64,000 bases of DNA from Apostichopus japonicus (lineage: Eukaryota; Echinodermata; Holothuroidea; Aspidochirotida; Stichopodidae), in NCBI RefSeq assembly GCF_037975245.1, contig NC_092573.1, positions 15,336,001 to 15,400,000 on the forward strand. The letters run 5' to 3'. Positions 12,601 through 22,063 of this stretch are shown here, one piece after another. The notes below the pieces were generated by a model that searched no databases, was not told where the DNA came from, and saw nothing but the letters and a program-made list of their open reading frames with translations. A program made the position numbers and the translations under genes. The first letter of the stretch is position 1; every line of letters starts with the position of its first letter.

Positions 12601-14985
12601 ATGATTGATATATTTTAACTTTTTCCTTAGCCTTTTCCTTTAAAATATGACAGAGGGCAGAACAACGGAGAAGCTGGACGGCACTTGGAGACGGTGGAAC
12701 AGGACAGAAGATGAATGATGAAGCAGAACAACGACGGAAGAAGACTGACAGGACCCCTGGATAGGTGCGTTTTACAATGTGTTTGTTATGTTTTAACTGT
12801 TTTCCCTAACCTTTTCCTTTCAAGCAGCATTTTGCGTTGGGTCGCTTTTTTCCACCTTTTTAACATGTGCATCGATTTTTTTAGATGTATCAATCATAAA
12901 ACAGCAAACTAAGATGCCATCCAAGTTTCACCCTGCCAAGAGCGTTAATTAGCGAGTAATTAACGATTTATGTCGATAACGAGTAAAAGTGTCCTTGACA
13001 AAGTTTTCATATCTCCAAATCCACTAGTTTGAATTCTACCAATCAGTGAATAGTATGTTTATTCATAAGCATTTTGCGTTTGGTCGCCGTTTTCTACTTT
13101 TTTGACATGTCCATCGAGTTTTTTACATACATCAAATCACAAAACAGCAAATTAAGATATAAGCCAAGTTTTTCCCTGCCAAAAACGTTATTTGGCGAGT
13201 ATTCCACATACAAAATTAATCGCATTCAGTTCCCAAACCCACTAGTTTGAATTCAACCAATCAGAGATGCAGGTTTAGTTATGAGCCGTTGCTAAAAATA
13301 GATTCAAGACTTTGCGTTGGTGCAACCAGGGAGTTGTTATGCAACTCTCTGGTACAACTGCCATATAGACTGTACACAAATCAAGCGTGGTGTTATATTA
13401 CGTATCTGTCAATGACGCTCGTAGTGTTTAAATATTCATATTATGGGCGAGGTTTATTGGGTTCCCAACGGAAAATATCTTGGAGAACAACAAAGTTGAA
13501 AGTTGCAATTTTTTCGACTTTTATGCCACCATTTGAAGTAAAATATAAATAGATAAGCTAGTTATGTGCATAGTGGAGTCAGTGAGGTTGAGAAAAATCA
13601 TAGAAAAGGACGCAAAATGCTGCTTTCAGATATGACAGAGGGCAGACCGATGGAGAAGTTGGACGGCACTTGGAGACGGTCGAACAGGACAGAAGATAAA
13701 TGAAGAGGCAGAACAACGATGGAAGGAGACTTACAGGACCTCTGGAGAGGTACGTTTTACAATGTGTTTGATATTTTTTAACTGTTTTCTTTAGCCTTTT
13801 CATTTCAGATGTGATAGGTGACAGATCGATGGAGACGCTGGTGGCACTTGAAGACGGTGGATCAGGACAGAATATGGATGAAAAGGCAGAACATCGTCGG
13901 AAGAAGAATAACGGGACCCCTGGTCTGGTGCGTTTACAATGTGTTTGATATGTTTGAACTGTTTTCCTTAGCCTTGTTATTTCAGATATTATAGCAAGCA
14001 GATCGATGAAGACGCTGGACATCACTTGGAGACGGTGGAGAAGCACAGAAGATGGATGAAGAAGCAGAACAACGACGGAAGAAGACTGACAGGACCCCTG
14101 GATAGATGCGTTTTACAATTATTAATATGTTTTAACTGTTTTCTCTAGCCTTTTCCTTTCAGATATGACAGAGTGCAAACCGATGAAGAAGCTGGACGGC
14201 ACTTGGAGACGGTGGAACAGGACAGAAGATGAATAATGACGACGACGGAATAATGAACAACGGAATAATGAACAACGACGGAAGAAGACTGACAGGACCC
14301 CTGGATAGGTGCGTTTTACAATGTGTTTGTTATGTTTTAACTGTTTTACCTAGCCTTTTCCTTTCAGATCTGACAGAGAGCAGACTGATGGAGGAGCTGG
14401 TCGGCACTTGAAGACGATGGAACAGGACAGAAGATGGAAGAAGAAGCAGAACATTGACGGAAGAAGACTGACGGGACCCCTGGATAGGTGGGTTTTCCAC
14501 AATGTGTTTGATATGTTTTAACTGTTTCCTTAACCTTGTTCTTTCAGATATGACAGCAGGCAGATTGATGGAGAAGCTGGATGGCACTTGGAGACGGTAG
14601 AACAGGACAGAAGATGAATGAAGAAGCAGAAGACTGACAGGACCCCTGAATAGGTGGGTTTCACAATGTGTTTGCTATGTTTTAATTGTTTAATTTTGCT
14701 TTGTGCATTCACATCTGAAGGAGGACTGAGATGGATGAATAAGCGGGAGGACTATGACTCTTGAGGACGCCATGAGAAGACCGACAGGGGATCCCGGGTT
14801 GGTGGGTGAATTTTGTAATATATTTGATATGTTTTAACTGTTTGTCTTTTCCTTTTCTTACAGATTTTAATAGCAGACAGATGGATGAAGACACTGCATG
14901 GTACTTCTAGACGGTGGACGAGGACAGAAGATCAATGAAGAAACAGACAACGACGAAAGAAGACAGACGGGACCCCTGGATGTTG
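6656..14985 (+). repeat. Exon-intron satellite array 2 (about 43 units of ~179 bp)
   Basis: About 43 head-to-tail units in the same orientation as array 1. Consensus: a 120-nt exon-like block from ATGTGATAGCAGGCAGATCG to CCCCTGGATAG, then a ~59-nt intron-like part starting GTGCGTTTTACAATG and containing TTTTAAC, a pyrimidine tract and TTTCAG. The block is a multiple of three and is open in one frame in the better units (for example 8481, 9358, 9537). It begins with one base and ends with two bases of a split codon, so spliced units would join in frame as a 40-residue repeat with core DGDAGRHLETVEQDRRWMKK. Other units carry TGA where TGG stood (7103 and those reading GATGAATGAAG), indels or lost donors (7222), so no continuous coding array survives. 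The last unit runs into unique DNA after 14985. Read as a decayed exon array or a transcribed non-coding locus. Confidence 0.85.
12823..13624. mobile_element. 802-bp non-autonomous DNA transposon inside array 2
   Basis: The ends are perfect inverted repeats, AGCAGCATTTTGCGT on the left and its reverse complement on the right. The target duplication is TTCA (12819-12822 and 13625-13628). Removing the element restores the array junction CCTTTCAGATATGACAG seen in neighbouring units. Within it, the left ~200 bp is repeated in tandem from about 13066 (GCATTTTGCGTTTGGTCGCC). No transposase frame is visible, only a 101-codon open stretch from 13247 that I do not recognise. Confidence 0.8.
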
Positions 14986-15955
14986 TCTTGTGGCAGCAAA
15001 AGGGTGGATTAACACCTGCACTGCTACCTCTCCTGGGTTGCTAGTCAACTATCCTATTCGTCCTGGAAATTAGCCCTCTCAGGAAGTTCGGTCTGTGCTG
15101 TATATATTTTAGAAAGAAAGGAGGTTTGTGAGGGGTATAAGGAGTTTTCTATGAGTATCTGAGGAAGGCAGTTGCAAAGAGGAGAAAAGTAGTTTTAATG
15201 ACTGGATAGTTTGTTTTAAACCTGAATTTACATAGTAGAAGTTACTGTAGTCGTTATTATTTTACGGAAGGCGTGTTATTCAACTGACAGTCTGGGACAC
15301 TATTTGTTATAAAGGATAATATTTTACTATAAAGGATATTCCGGGACACTATTTGTTCCAAGGATATTAATTTGTTATAAAGGATATTCCAGGACACTAT
15401 TTGTTATAAAGGACATTATTTTACTGTAAAGGATATCCTGGGACACTATTTCTTATATTTTAAAGGATACTATTTAGTGGGAGACATTCATGATACCTTT
15501 TATTGTATTATGTTCAACTATACTGATGTCGTGGGAGATCTGATGTCGTGAAAGATCTGATTTCGTGGAAAACTTGATGTCACCAGCCGGCCAACCCACC
15601 AGAATCAACTTTTAAATTAAGTGTATTTACTTTAACTTTTGGGTGCGCACCTCACGACTGTAAGATATTTTATTTCATTCTTTGACTGGGCCCAGATCAG
15701 CCGTATATTGTTTGTTATTGATAATTATAATTTCTTTTGATCCAATCCAGTTGAGTTTTCCATTTTTTGTATGTCTTGCTCTGTGTTTGGTCTTCACACT
15801 AAACCCAGAGTTCTCTGATCAAAAACAAACATTTATTTTCGGTGGCTTACAACCTTACATGTACAGTGAAGTTATCATTCGCATTGTAGGACCTAAGTTT
15901 TGTTTTATTTGAGTACCAGTGTAGCTTGTGGGGTACAAAACATAGATATGATATC
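14986..15955. other. Unique to low-copy DNA after array 2; no gene seen
   Basis: Sequence that follows the last array unit without a donor site: if the array is transcribed, the terminal exon would lie here. It contains two short tandem repeats (listed separately). No convincing coding exon was found; a 76-codon open frame at 15682-15912 has no recognisable features. Confidence 0.5.
15285..15475 (+). repeat. Short tandem repeat around GGACACTATTTGTTATAAAG
   Basis: Four to five imperfect copies of a module combining GGGACACTATTTGTTATAAA and GGATATTATTTTACTATAAA. A second small repeat, three copies of about 20 bp around GATCTGATGTCGTGG, lies at about 15522-15585. Confidence 0.7.
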
Positions 15956-16729
15956 TCTGTTTGAGTAATTAGAATATTTTCTCTGAAAGTGATGGCCAAT
16001 TGTTTTGTTTCTGAAACCAAAAGATTCACTTTACAAAAAGGTCAGCAGGTTGTTGGTAAAGGTTCATACTTTATATACTGAAATCATCCAGAATTCAACA
16101 AGACTGAAATATGAGAAGTTCCTTTCTTGTTCTTTTTTTCTAAAACACCACACACTGTCTTAAGCACATGTTCACAACTACTGGGATCCATTGAAACTAT
16201 TGATCATGAAAATTGTAAACGCCAAACTTGTGTTCTCTTCGAGCATGGAGTCAGTCAATCAGCTGATCATAACTTGAATTCAACAAGTGAGAAACCAAAT
16301 GAGAGAAATAGTAACTTTTCATGTCTTTTGAAATGTCTGAAAATGATGACACACAATGGAATGCCTCCCAATGACTTTACAAAGGTTAAACAGTTTTTAC
16401 GTGCAGTAAGAGGACTACGACCCCATAATTTCCAAGGACCGGTTTTGTTAACTACACTAAGATTCAAGAAGTAAAACAATACATGACATAACTTTAGGTT
16501 CTCTCATATGAGAGAATTCGAGAGAAACCTCAATTTTGGGTGTTGTTGTTTGCTGCACACATTAAACAAAACATCACAAGACACTGTAAGTGCCACCTCG
16601 ATATTCGTTTACACTTTGTAGTCGTTATAGAGATTGTATCTAGATGAAAACTACCTGAGTATGTAGTGCATGCTATGTATGTATTAAATGTTTGACTGAA
16701 ATATTGGAGTCTAGACCTGCAGTATATTG

Positions 16730-17140
16730 GCTATCACTAAACACTGGTGTGTTCATATACTTCTAATCCAATACAACACATGGCTATCACTAAACACTGG
16801 TATGTTCATATACATCTAATCCAATACAACACATGGCTATCACTAAACACTGGTGTGTTCATATACTTCTAATCCAATACAACACATGGCTATCACTAAA
16901 CACTGGTGTGTTCATATACTTATAATCCAATACAACACATGGCTATCACTAAACACTGGTGTGTTCATTTACTTCTAATCCAATACAACACATGGCTATC
17001 ACTAAACACTGGTGTGTTCATATACTTCTAATCCAATACAACACATGGCTATCACTAAACAATGGTGTGTTCAGATACTTCTATCCAATACAATACATGG
17101 TTATCTCTAAACAGTGGTGTGTTCATATACTTCTATCCGA
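16730..17140 (+). repeat. 52-53-bp minisatellite, inverted-copy version (~8 units)
   Basis: Units of the form CTATCACTAAACACTGGTGT ... CCAATACAACACATGG. It is the reverse complement of the larger array at 30757-31745 in GKAP1 intron 7, placed at the corresponding point of the inverted duplicate, but with about 8 rather than about 19 units. Confidence 0.9.
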
Positions 17141-17202
17141 AACAACATATCACTAGTTACTAACTACAGACGGATAAGAAGCAGCATAAACTAATTACTT
17201 AC

Positions 17203-17266
17203 TTTCACCTTGGGCAAGTATAACTCATAGTTGTTTGTTTCTCTTCTTCACTTGCGACAATTCATT
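17203..17266 (-). pseudogene. Copy of GKAP1 exon 7 with premature stop
   Basis: 64 nt as in the functional exon at 30632-30695, with acceptor and GTAAGT donor kept. The codon that is TGT (Cys) in the working exon is TGA here (plus-strand bases 17225-17227), so a spliced product from this copy would terminate. This is the clearest sign that the inverted copy is dead. Confidence 0.85.
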
Positions 17267-19041
17267 CTGCCAAGGTAAAAAGAAACAATAATTGAATATA
17301 ATCTTAGAAATAAATTCCCAAACTACAATTTTATTCATTTGTTAGTTGGGCTTCTCCATTGTCCAAACTGTAATGCTATATTTTGAGTTGAACTGGAGTA
17401 TTGTGTCATTCAGAATCAGCCATGTAATGTTCACTTTAATTGAACAAATCAACAAAACAAGTTTTACTATTTTCTCTCCTTTCTGTAGTATTCCAGATTT
17501 TTTCTAGGCTCTAGCAAAAGTACATGTTAGCCTTCTGTTACAAATGGTTAAACTATGTGGCATACTGGCCATAGTAAATATCCCAATTGCTGATGGAGAT
17601 TTTAAGATATTCAGGAGCTCATATCTTGTCGACATTGAGGAAAGAACGTAGCAATGGGCATCCAGGAAGTAGTTAATCTGCCTCACAGTAGTTGTTAACT
17701 CTGGAGAGAACTTATAAATAATGCCAATCAATTTTCTCTGATCATTCATGGTTCATGAACACAATGAATAGACAGTATAAAATATATCCCATGGAATCAG
17801 GTGATTTTGATATTGTCCCTGACAAATCAGTATATTTACAACACTTCACATAGTCTAACTTAGTATATCCTGCTAAATCTAATGCAGAAAGTTATTGTCT
17901 CACAAAATGTAAGTAATGAGTTTTGAATAATTCACAATGTCCAAAGATAATGACATACGTCTTTTTGTTAGTGGAGCAGTATTTGGTGTCAAAGATACAT
18001 TCCAAATTCAAAGCCAACTTCAACTTCAGTATGAAATAAACTGAATAAGCGAATCCTAATGTGTTGGAACAAATATTTCACTCATCTCTTTAATGTCAAA
18101 ACCTTTCAATGGAAGGTTAGGAGAACACTTTTGCAATGTTTAATCTTCATCGTACAGGCTATGAGGTGACAACAACACACCTACAATGTTATGAGAATAC
18201 CTATTGAAATTTATGATGAAACCTTACAAGAGACAGAAGTAAGAAAAACCCCAATTTTATAACTTTAATATGTCATTAAAGCCCCATAGTTTTTTTACCA
18301 ATAACCAATCCTTTCTCATTTATATTTAATTATACATCACAAGTTTGTAAATCATTTTTTAATTTCTTGATGCTTTTCATCAATGCCACTTGTTAAATGT
18401 GAGAATAGTAGGCTACCTCATTAGTTTTGATAGTTCTGTAGACAATAACAAAATCCACTGTTTTCTGTTCAAGTTGCTTCTCTATAGTACTTTTAGTTTT
18501 TGAGATATGACCCTTTAACACAGATGAGTCTTAAAAAAAAGACTATTAGGCCAGTTCCCGGCCTCAGATGCAACAAAAAAAAAAAAAAAACTCGACGGGA
18601 AAACCTATTAAGACTTTTGTGTCCTGAAATGACATGTTTGCATTTAAGCATAAACTTGTCAAGGAGTTGATGATCATCCACGGGTGCGATGTTGTTAAAA
18701 TATACTTGAAAGAACATGTTTTGGTCGAGTTATTAGAACTTATAAAACAATGAATTAACATTTAGTCATGCACTGAGGAGCAGATGACGTCATGATCAAA
18801 TTGGCCTTAAAGGAGCTTTCCAGAGATTTAGCATGTATTAAAGGTGAATACTTTGAAACCAAATTAACTGTAAAAATGTTACCAGCTCTTAATTGTTTCC
18901 CTTTTCTTAGACCATACAATATCAAGACTAAAATTCTGCCTTAATTCACACCTTAAAGGAATCATACCACTCTTGATTCTAACTATCCATATCACCCCAT
19001 AGATCACTTCCTGTAAGACATATCTGGTTTACAAAATTTAC

Positions 19042-19152
19042 CTTTTGGTTTTTTAGGTCTTCTCTGAGCAGCGTTATTTCTTCATCTTTTTGGCTGAGTT
19101 CCTCTTTAAATTGTAAACTCCGAATCAATTCCCCCGCATCTTCGTCTTCTGC
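19042..19152 (-). pseudogene. Copy of GKAP1 exon 6 (frame intact)
   Basis: 111 nt, the same length and phase as the functional exon at 28967-29077, with both flanking splice sites kept (ACTCAG acceptor, GTAAAT donor). The translation is near-identical, with core motif AEDEDAGELIRSLQ and one visible change (E to D near the end). It lies on the opposite strand ~2.7 kb upstream of GKAP1 exon 1, so it is part of the inverted duplicate rather than of the gene. Confidence 0.85.
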
Positions 19153-19213
19153 CTGAGTGGAGCAAAGTAGCAAGTCTCTTTAAGTTTATTTGTGTTGTCC
19201 GCGTAAAAGTCCT

Positions 19214-19862
19214 AACACACGCATTCCGTTGTTACCAGTTACAACCCCCTCATCAAATCCTTTATGAGCTCTATCAAAAATGAATTTGCTGTATTCCAAG
19301 ACGATCAGTCTGTAAGGAGAACCGTTCAAGGTACCCCCCATGCTAGCATTTCGTCAATCCCCAACCTTAGATTTCTACTCACTTCCTCCAGGCTTCCTCA
19401 TTCAGTTTCCACCTCCGCAGGCAATATCCGTTGCGGTAACCTCGATGCCAAATATGCCCCAATATTACCCCAGGCACCGAGGAAAAATTCCAAATGTTGA
19501 CTATAGTCTAAGACCCCCTTCCCTCTCTTGTGATTCTATTAATGTTATTTACATTTTCTACTGTGTAGAAAACATTTTCTACTGCCCAAAGAGGGCAATT
19601 ATGTAGGTGAAACAGGCTCCCGGTTCCGCTTAGGTTCAATCATTCACAAAAAAATGTATTCGTGATAATTTTGCAGAACATTTTTATCTTCATAGTCATT
19701 CCCTCATAACCTAACATGTATTTTAATTGCCTCGAACTTCAAATCCGCTACTGAACATGAACGTAAAGAAAACGGTTGGATCTTTCGTATAAAGTCTCAC
19801 ATTACCGGCCTCAACAATGACTTGGGACCCCTTAACAACTATCAGTTCTACAAACGAATGTA
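19214..19862 (+). pseudogene. Retroelement fragment: C-terminal GIY-YIG endonuclease region, frameshifted
   Basis: Pieces in successive frames look like the C-terminal part of Penelope-like and related GIY-YIG retroelements. There is an NPLI-type start and PMLAFRQSPTLDF (an afRr-pNL-like motif), then INVIYIFYC and YVGETGSRFRLRF, which fit the GIY-YIG core pattern of Tyr-Val-Gly-Glu-Thr followed by Arg. AEHFYLHSHS follows, and an ERKENGWIFRIKSHITGLNN-like end before a stop. At least two frameshifts and internal stops separate the pieces. No reverse transcriptase part is present. It abuts the end of the inverted GKAP1 duplicate at about 19200. Confidence 0.65.
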
Positions 19863-19968
19863 ATCCGTTCTTTGCTCCTCCATCCGCTTCCTGTACGTAT
19901 AGTCATGGTTTATTTGGTTCTCATATATAACCGTCCTTACCGGTTTCGAACCTCTGGACATACAATCA

Positions 19969-20039
19969 GCGTCCATAGCCTAGTGGTTAGGGTGTCCGCG
20001 TACAGAGCGGAAGGCCCGGGTTTGAATCCCGGTGGAGGC
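19969..20039 (+). repeat. tRNA-derived SINE head, copy 1
   Basis: A 71-nt cloverleaf-like segment: acceptor arms GCGTCCA and TGGAGGC (six of seven pair), box A region TAGCCTAGTGGTTAGG, a perfect five-pair anticodon stem TCCGC/GCGGA with loop GTACAGA, and a T arm CCGGGTTTGAATCCCGG. The loop would read anticodon ACA, which is not a usual nuclear tRNA. A ~50-bp tail and a TA microsatellite follow, so a SINE is more likely than a tRNA gene. Confidence 0.65.
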
Positions 20040-20086
20040 TGGAAGTTTTTTCACTGTTCTTGATTTTCCAACTCATTACGATTTTC

Positions 20087-20090
<4 letters not shown>

Positions 20091-20140
<50 letters not shown>

Positions 20141-20181
20141 ATGTATATATATATATAGTTAAAAAAAAATCAAGAATGAGT

Positions 20182-20235
<54 letters not shown>

Positions 20236-20240
20236 TAAAT

Positions 20241-20273
<33 letters not shown>

Positions 20274-20275
20274 AT
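20091..20275. repeat. (TA)n/(TG)n microsatellite between the two SINE heads
   Basis: Alternating TA runs with short TG and CA stretches and a 25-bp A-rich island near 20160. It forms the centre of the inverted SINE pair. Another TA run lies at about 20525-20585. Confidence 0.9.
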
Positions 20276-20323
20276 TGAAAACGTAATGAGAAGGAAAATC
20301 CAGACCAGTGAATAAAACTTCCA

Positions 20324-20395
20324 GGCTCCACCGGGATTCGAACCCGGGCCTCCCGCTTTGTACGCGGACACCCTAACCAACTAGGCTATGGACGC
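20324..20395 (-). repeat. tRNA-derived SINE head, copy 2 (inverted)
   Basis: Reverse-complement copy of the segment at 19969-20039, ~72 nt, with an intact T arm CCGGGTTCGAATCCCGG and anticodon stem TCCGC/GCGGG. The match continues ~30 bp upstream (CCGGTTTCGAACCTCTGGAC) and ~45 bp downstream, so two SINE-like copies face each other across ~240 bp of TA-rich DNA. Confidence 0.65.
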
Positions 20396-20429
20396 TGATG
20401 GTATGTCCAGAGGTTCGAAACCGGTAAGG

Positions 20430-20544
20430 AGGGTCGTAATTTCACCGTAGGCGTTTGACACCTGTATCTCGAAAGAGATACTTTGGACAATTGACAGACT
20501 TTATGTAAATGAAATGTATAAAAATGAAATATAGATATATATAA

Positions 20545-20586
<42 letters not shown>

Positions 20587-21780
20587 TAATATATATCATT
20601 TTTTCACTCATTATTTTTTTAACTGCTGATTAAATTGAACTGTTTAACGAAAATTAATTCTCAATATGTATTTCCAACTAATTAACTATTAACATTTCTG
20701 AGTCCATAACTGCATATTTGTGAGCAACGAACGCTCTACTCTGCGCAAAGACAATCAACTATACATACTACCATCGATACATTGATTAAGGCTCATCCCA
20801 AAACTAGATGAAATTGGAAAATGTTGAAGAACAACAATGATGATAACTAATCCAAACCTGATTGCGGCTATGAGGAAAGAGGAACGATGCGGCCATAGGT
20901 CTATACAGCTAGTGGGTCAGGGGACCTTGAAGATATATTGCCTAGACTGAGGGGGTCATGAAAATATGAGATTAAGAAAAGTGTAATGTGTCATGATAAC
21001 GTACTTAAGTAACTATGAAATTGGCAGTGCAAACACGGGCCCTTAATTAATTAAAGCCTCTGGGTAGGGGGTTAACATGGCAGTACTTTTGAGTAGTTTA
21101 TAAATAAGTGACTTATATATTTGAGACTGATTCAGAATACTCACATAGTCTTTGTTGGGGGTAGTATACAACCGGTACAGTATAGTGTTAGTTAAACGAT
21201 TCCATATCAAATTATTTCACATGCATGGAATTTTTTATCTCATGTCTGCGGCAAGCCAAATGCCCAATAATTCGATACTCCAGGTTTATCGGTCAAACAC
21301 CTAGGATTATCGACCGATAATCCAGGTTTTTTAACGATAAACCTGGATTATCACTTGAAAATATTGCATCATCGTATTTTTTATAGACAATTTGTTTTTC
21401 CCGTACACGTTTCGTCACGGAAGGTGCTCTCTACCAGTACCGTTTTCTATGCGAATTTTTTTTTTTATAGTTCCTTTGGGCCGCGGAAAATCTTGTGGCG
21501 AAAACTAAAGTTAACCACACGTAGCTTACCCAACGAATATGTCCATTCCCATATAACTTTCACACATTTGTAAGCAGCTGGTGATATCTGAAATAATATA
21601 TGAAGATCACAGAAATATATCCGAAAACAAGCAATTCATATGTGGAAATAATTTCAGCTATTGGCATATATTTGCAAATCAATCGAGATATATATTTTGG
21701 GTCAATGGTCTGAATGTTTATCCGTAGGTCTGAAACGGTGAAGTCGACACCACAGTTATTTACAAGATCGAAGTAAACAA
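20430..21780. other. Intergenic DNA upstream of GKAP1; no gene seen
   Basis: AT-rich and without a convincing exon. A 72-codon open frame at 21355-21573 has no recognisable features. A compact inverted repeat lies at 21280-21346 (CCAGGTTTATCG matched by CGATAAACCTGG, with GGATTATCG/CGATAATCC nested inside). The GKAP1 promoter must lie near the right end, but no clear TATA box or initiator was identified. Confidence 0.5.
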
Positions 21781-21868
21781 AGCACCGGACCTGACAGTTG
21801 CCTTACAATTATTGTACAGGAAAAAGTCAGGCCTTCAATCTGTAGCTGATTCCAATACGAACCGAACG

Positions 21869-22063
21869 ATGGCGTCGACACAACTGTTTTCAAGGTTCGA
21901 TGTTTTGAAGGTTCAAGATACTGTTAGTACTGATCGTAAGCCACCTCAGAATAAAGCGAAGAAAAGCACCAATCAGAAAAATGACCAAGTAGCGAGTGAA
22001 AATGCAAAGAAAAGAGCAAGAAAGAAGAAACGTCAGCAGCAGCTTCAGTCTGAGAGAGATGCA
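21869..22063 (+). CDS. GKAP1: GKAP1 exon 1 (residues 1-65)
   Basis: Starts at ATG 21869 and ends before GTAAGT at 22064, phase 0. Encodes the SRFDVLKV motif and the basic Lys/Arg cluster. Any 5' UTR lies upstream within the same exon or in an unseen one. Confidence 0.9.

Larger units (their letters stand above)
15960..19200 (-). pseudogene. Inverted, truncated partial copy of the 3' half of GKAP1
   Basis: Read on the minus strand, this stretch follows the order of GKAP1 from 28905 to 37395: end of intron 5, exon 6, intron 6, exon 7, the start of intron 7 with its 52-53-bp minisatellite, then a jump to sequence beyond the 3' UTR matching 36730-37395. The ~4.9 kb holding exons 8 and 9 (about 31850-36730) is absent here. 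The exon-7 copy has an in-frame stop. It also has ~570 bp (about 18335-18920) not present in the other copy, and lacks the hAT MITE found at 29462. It cannot encode GKAP1 by itself. Confidence 0.85.
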
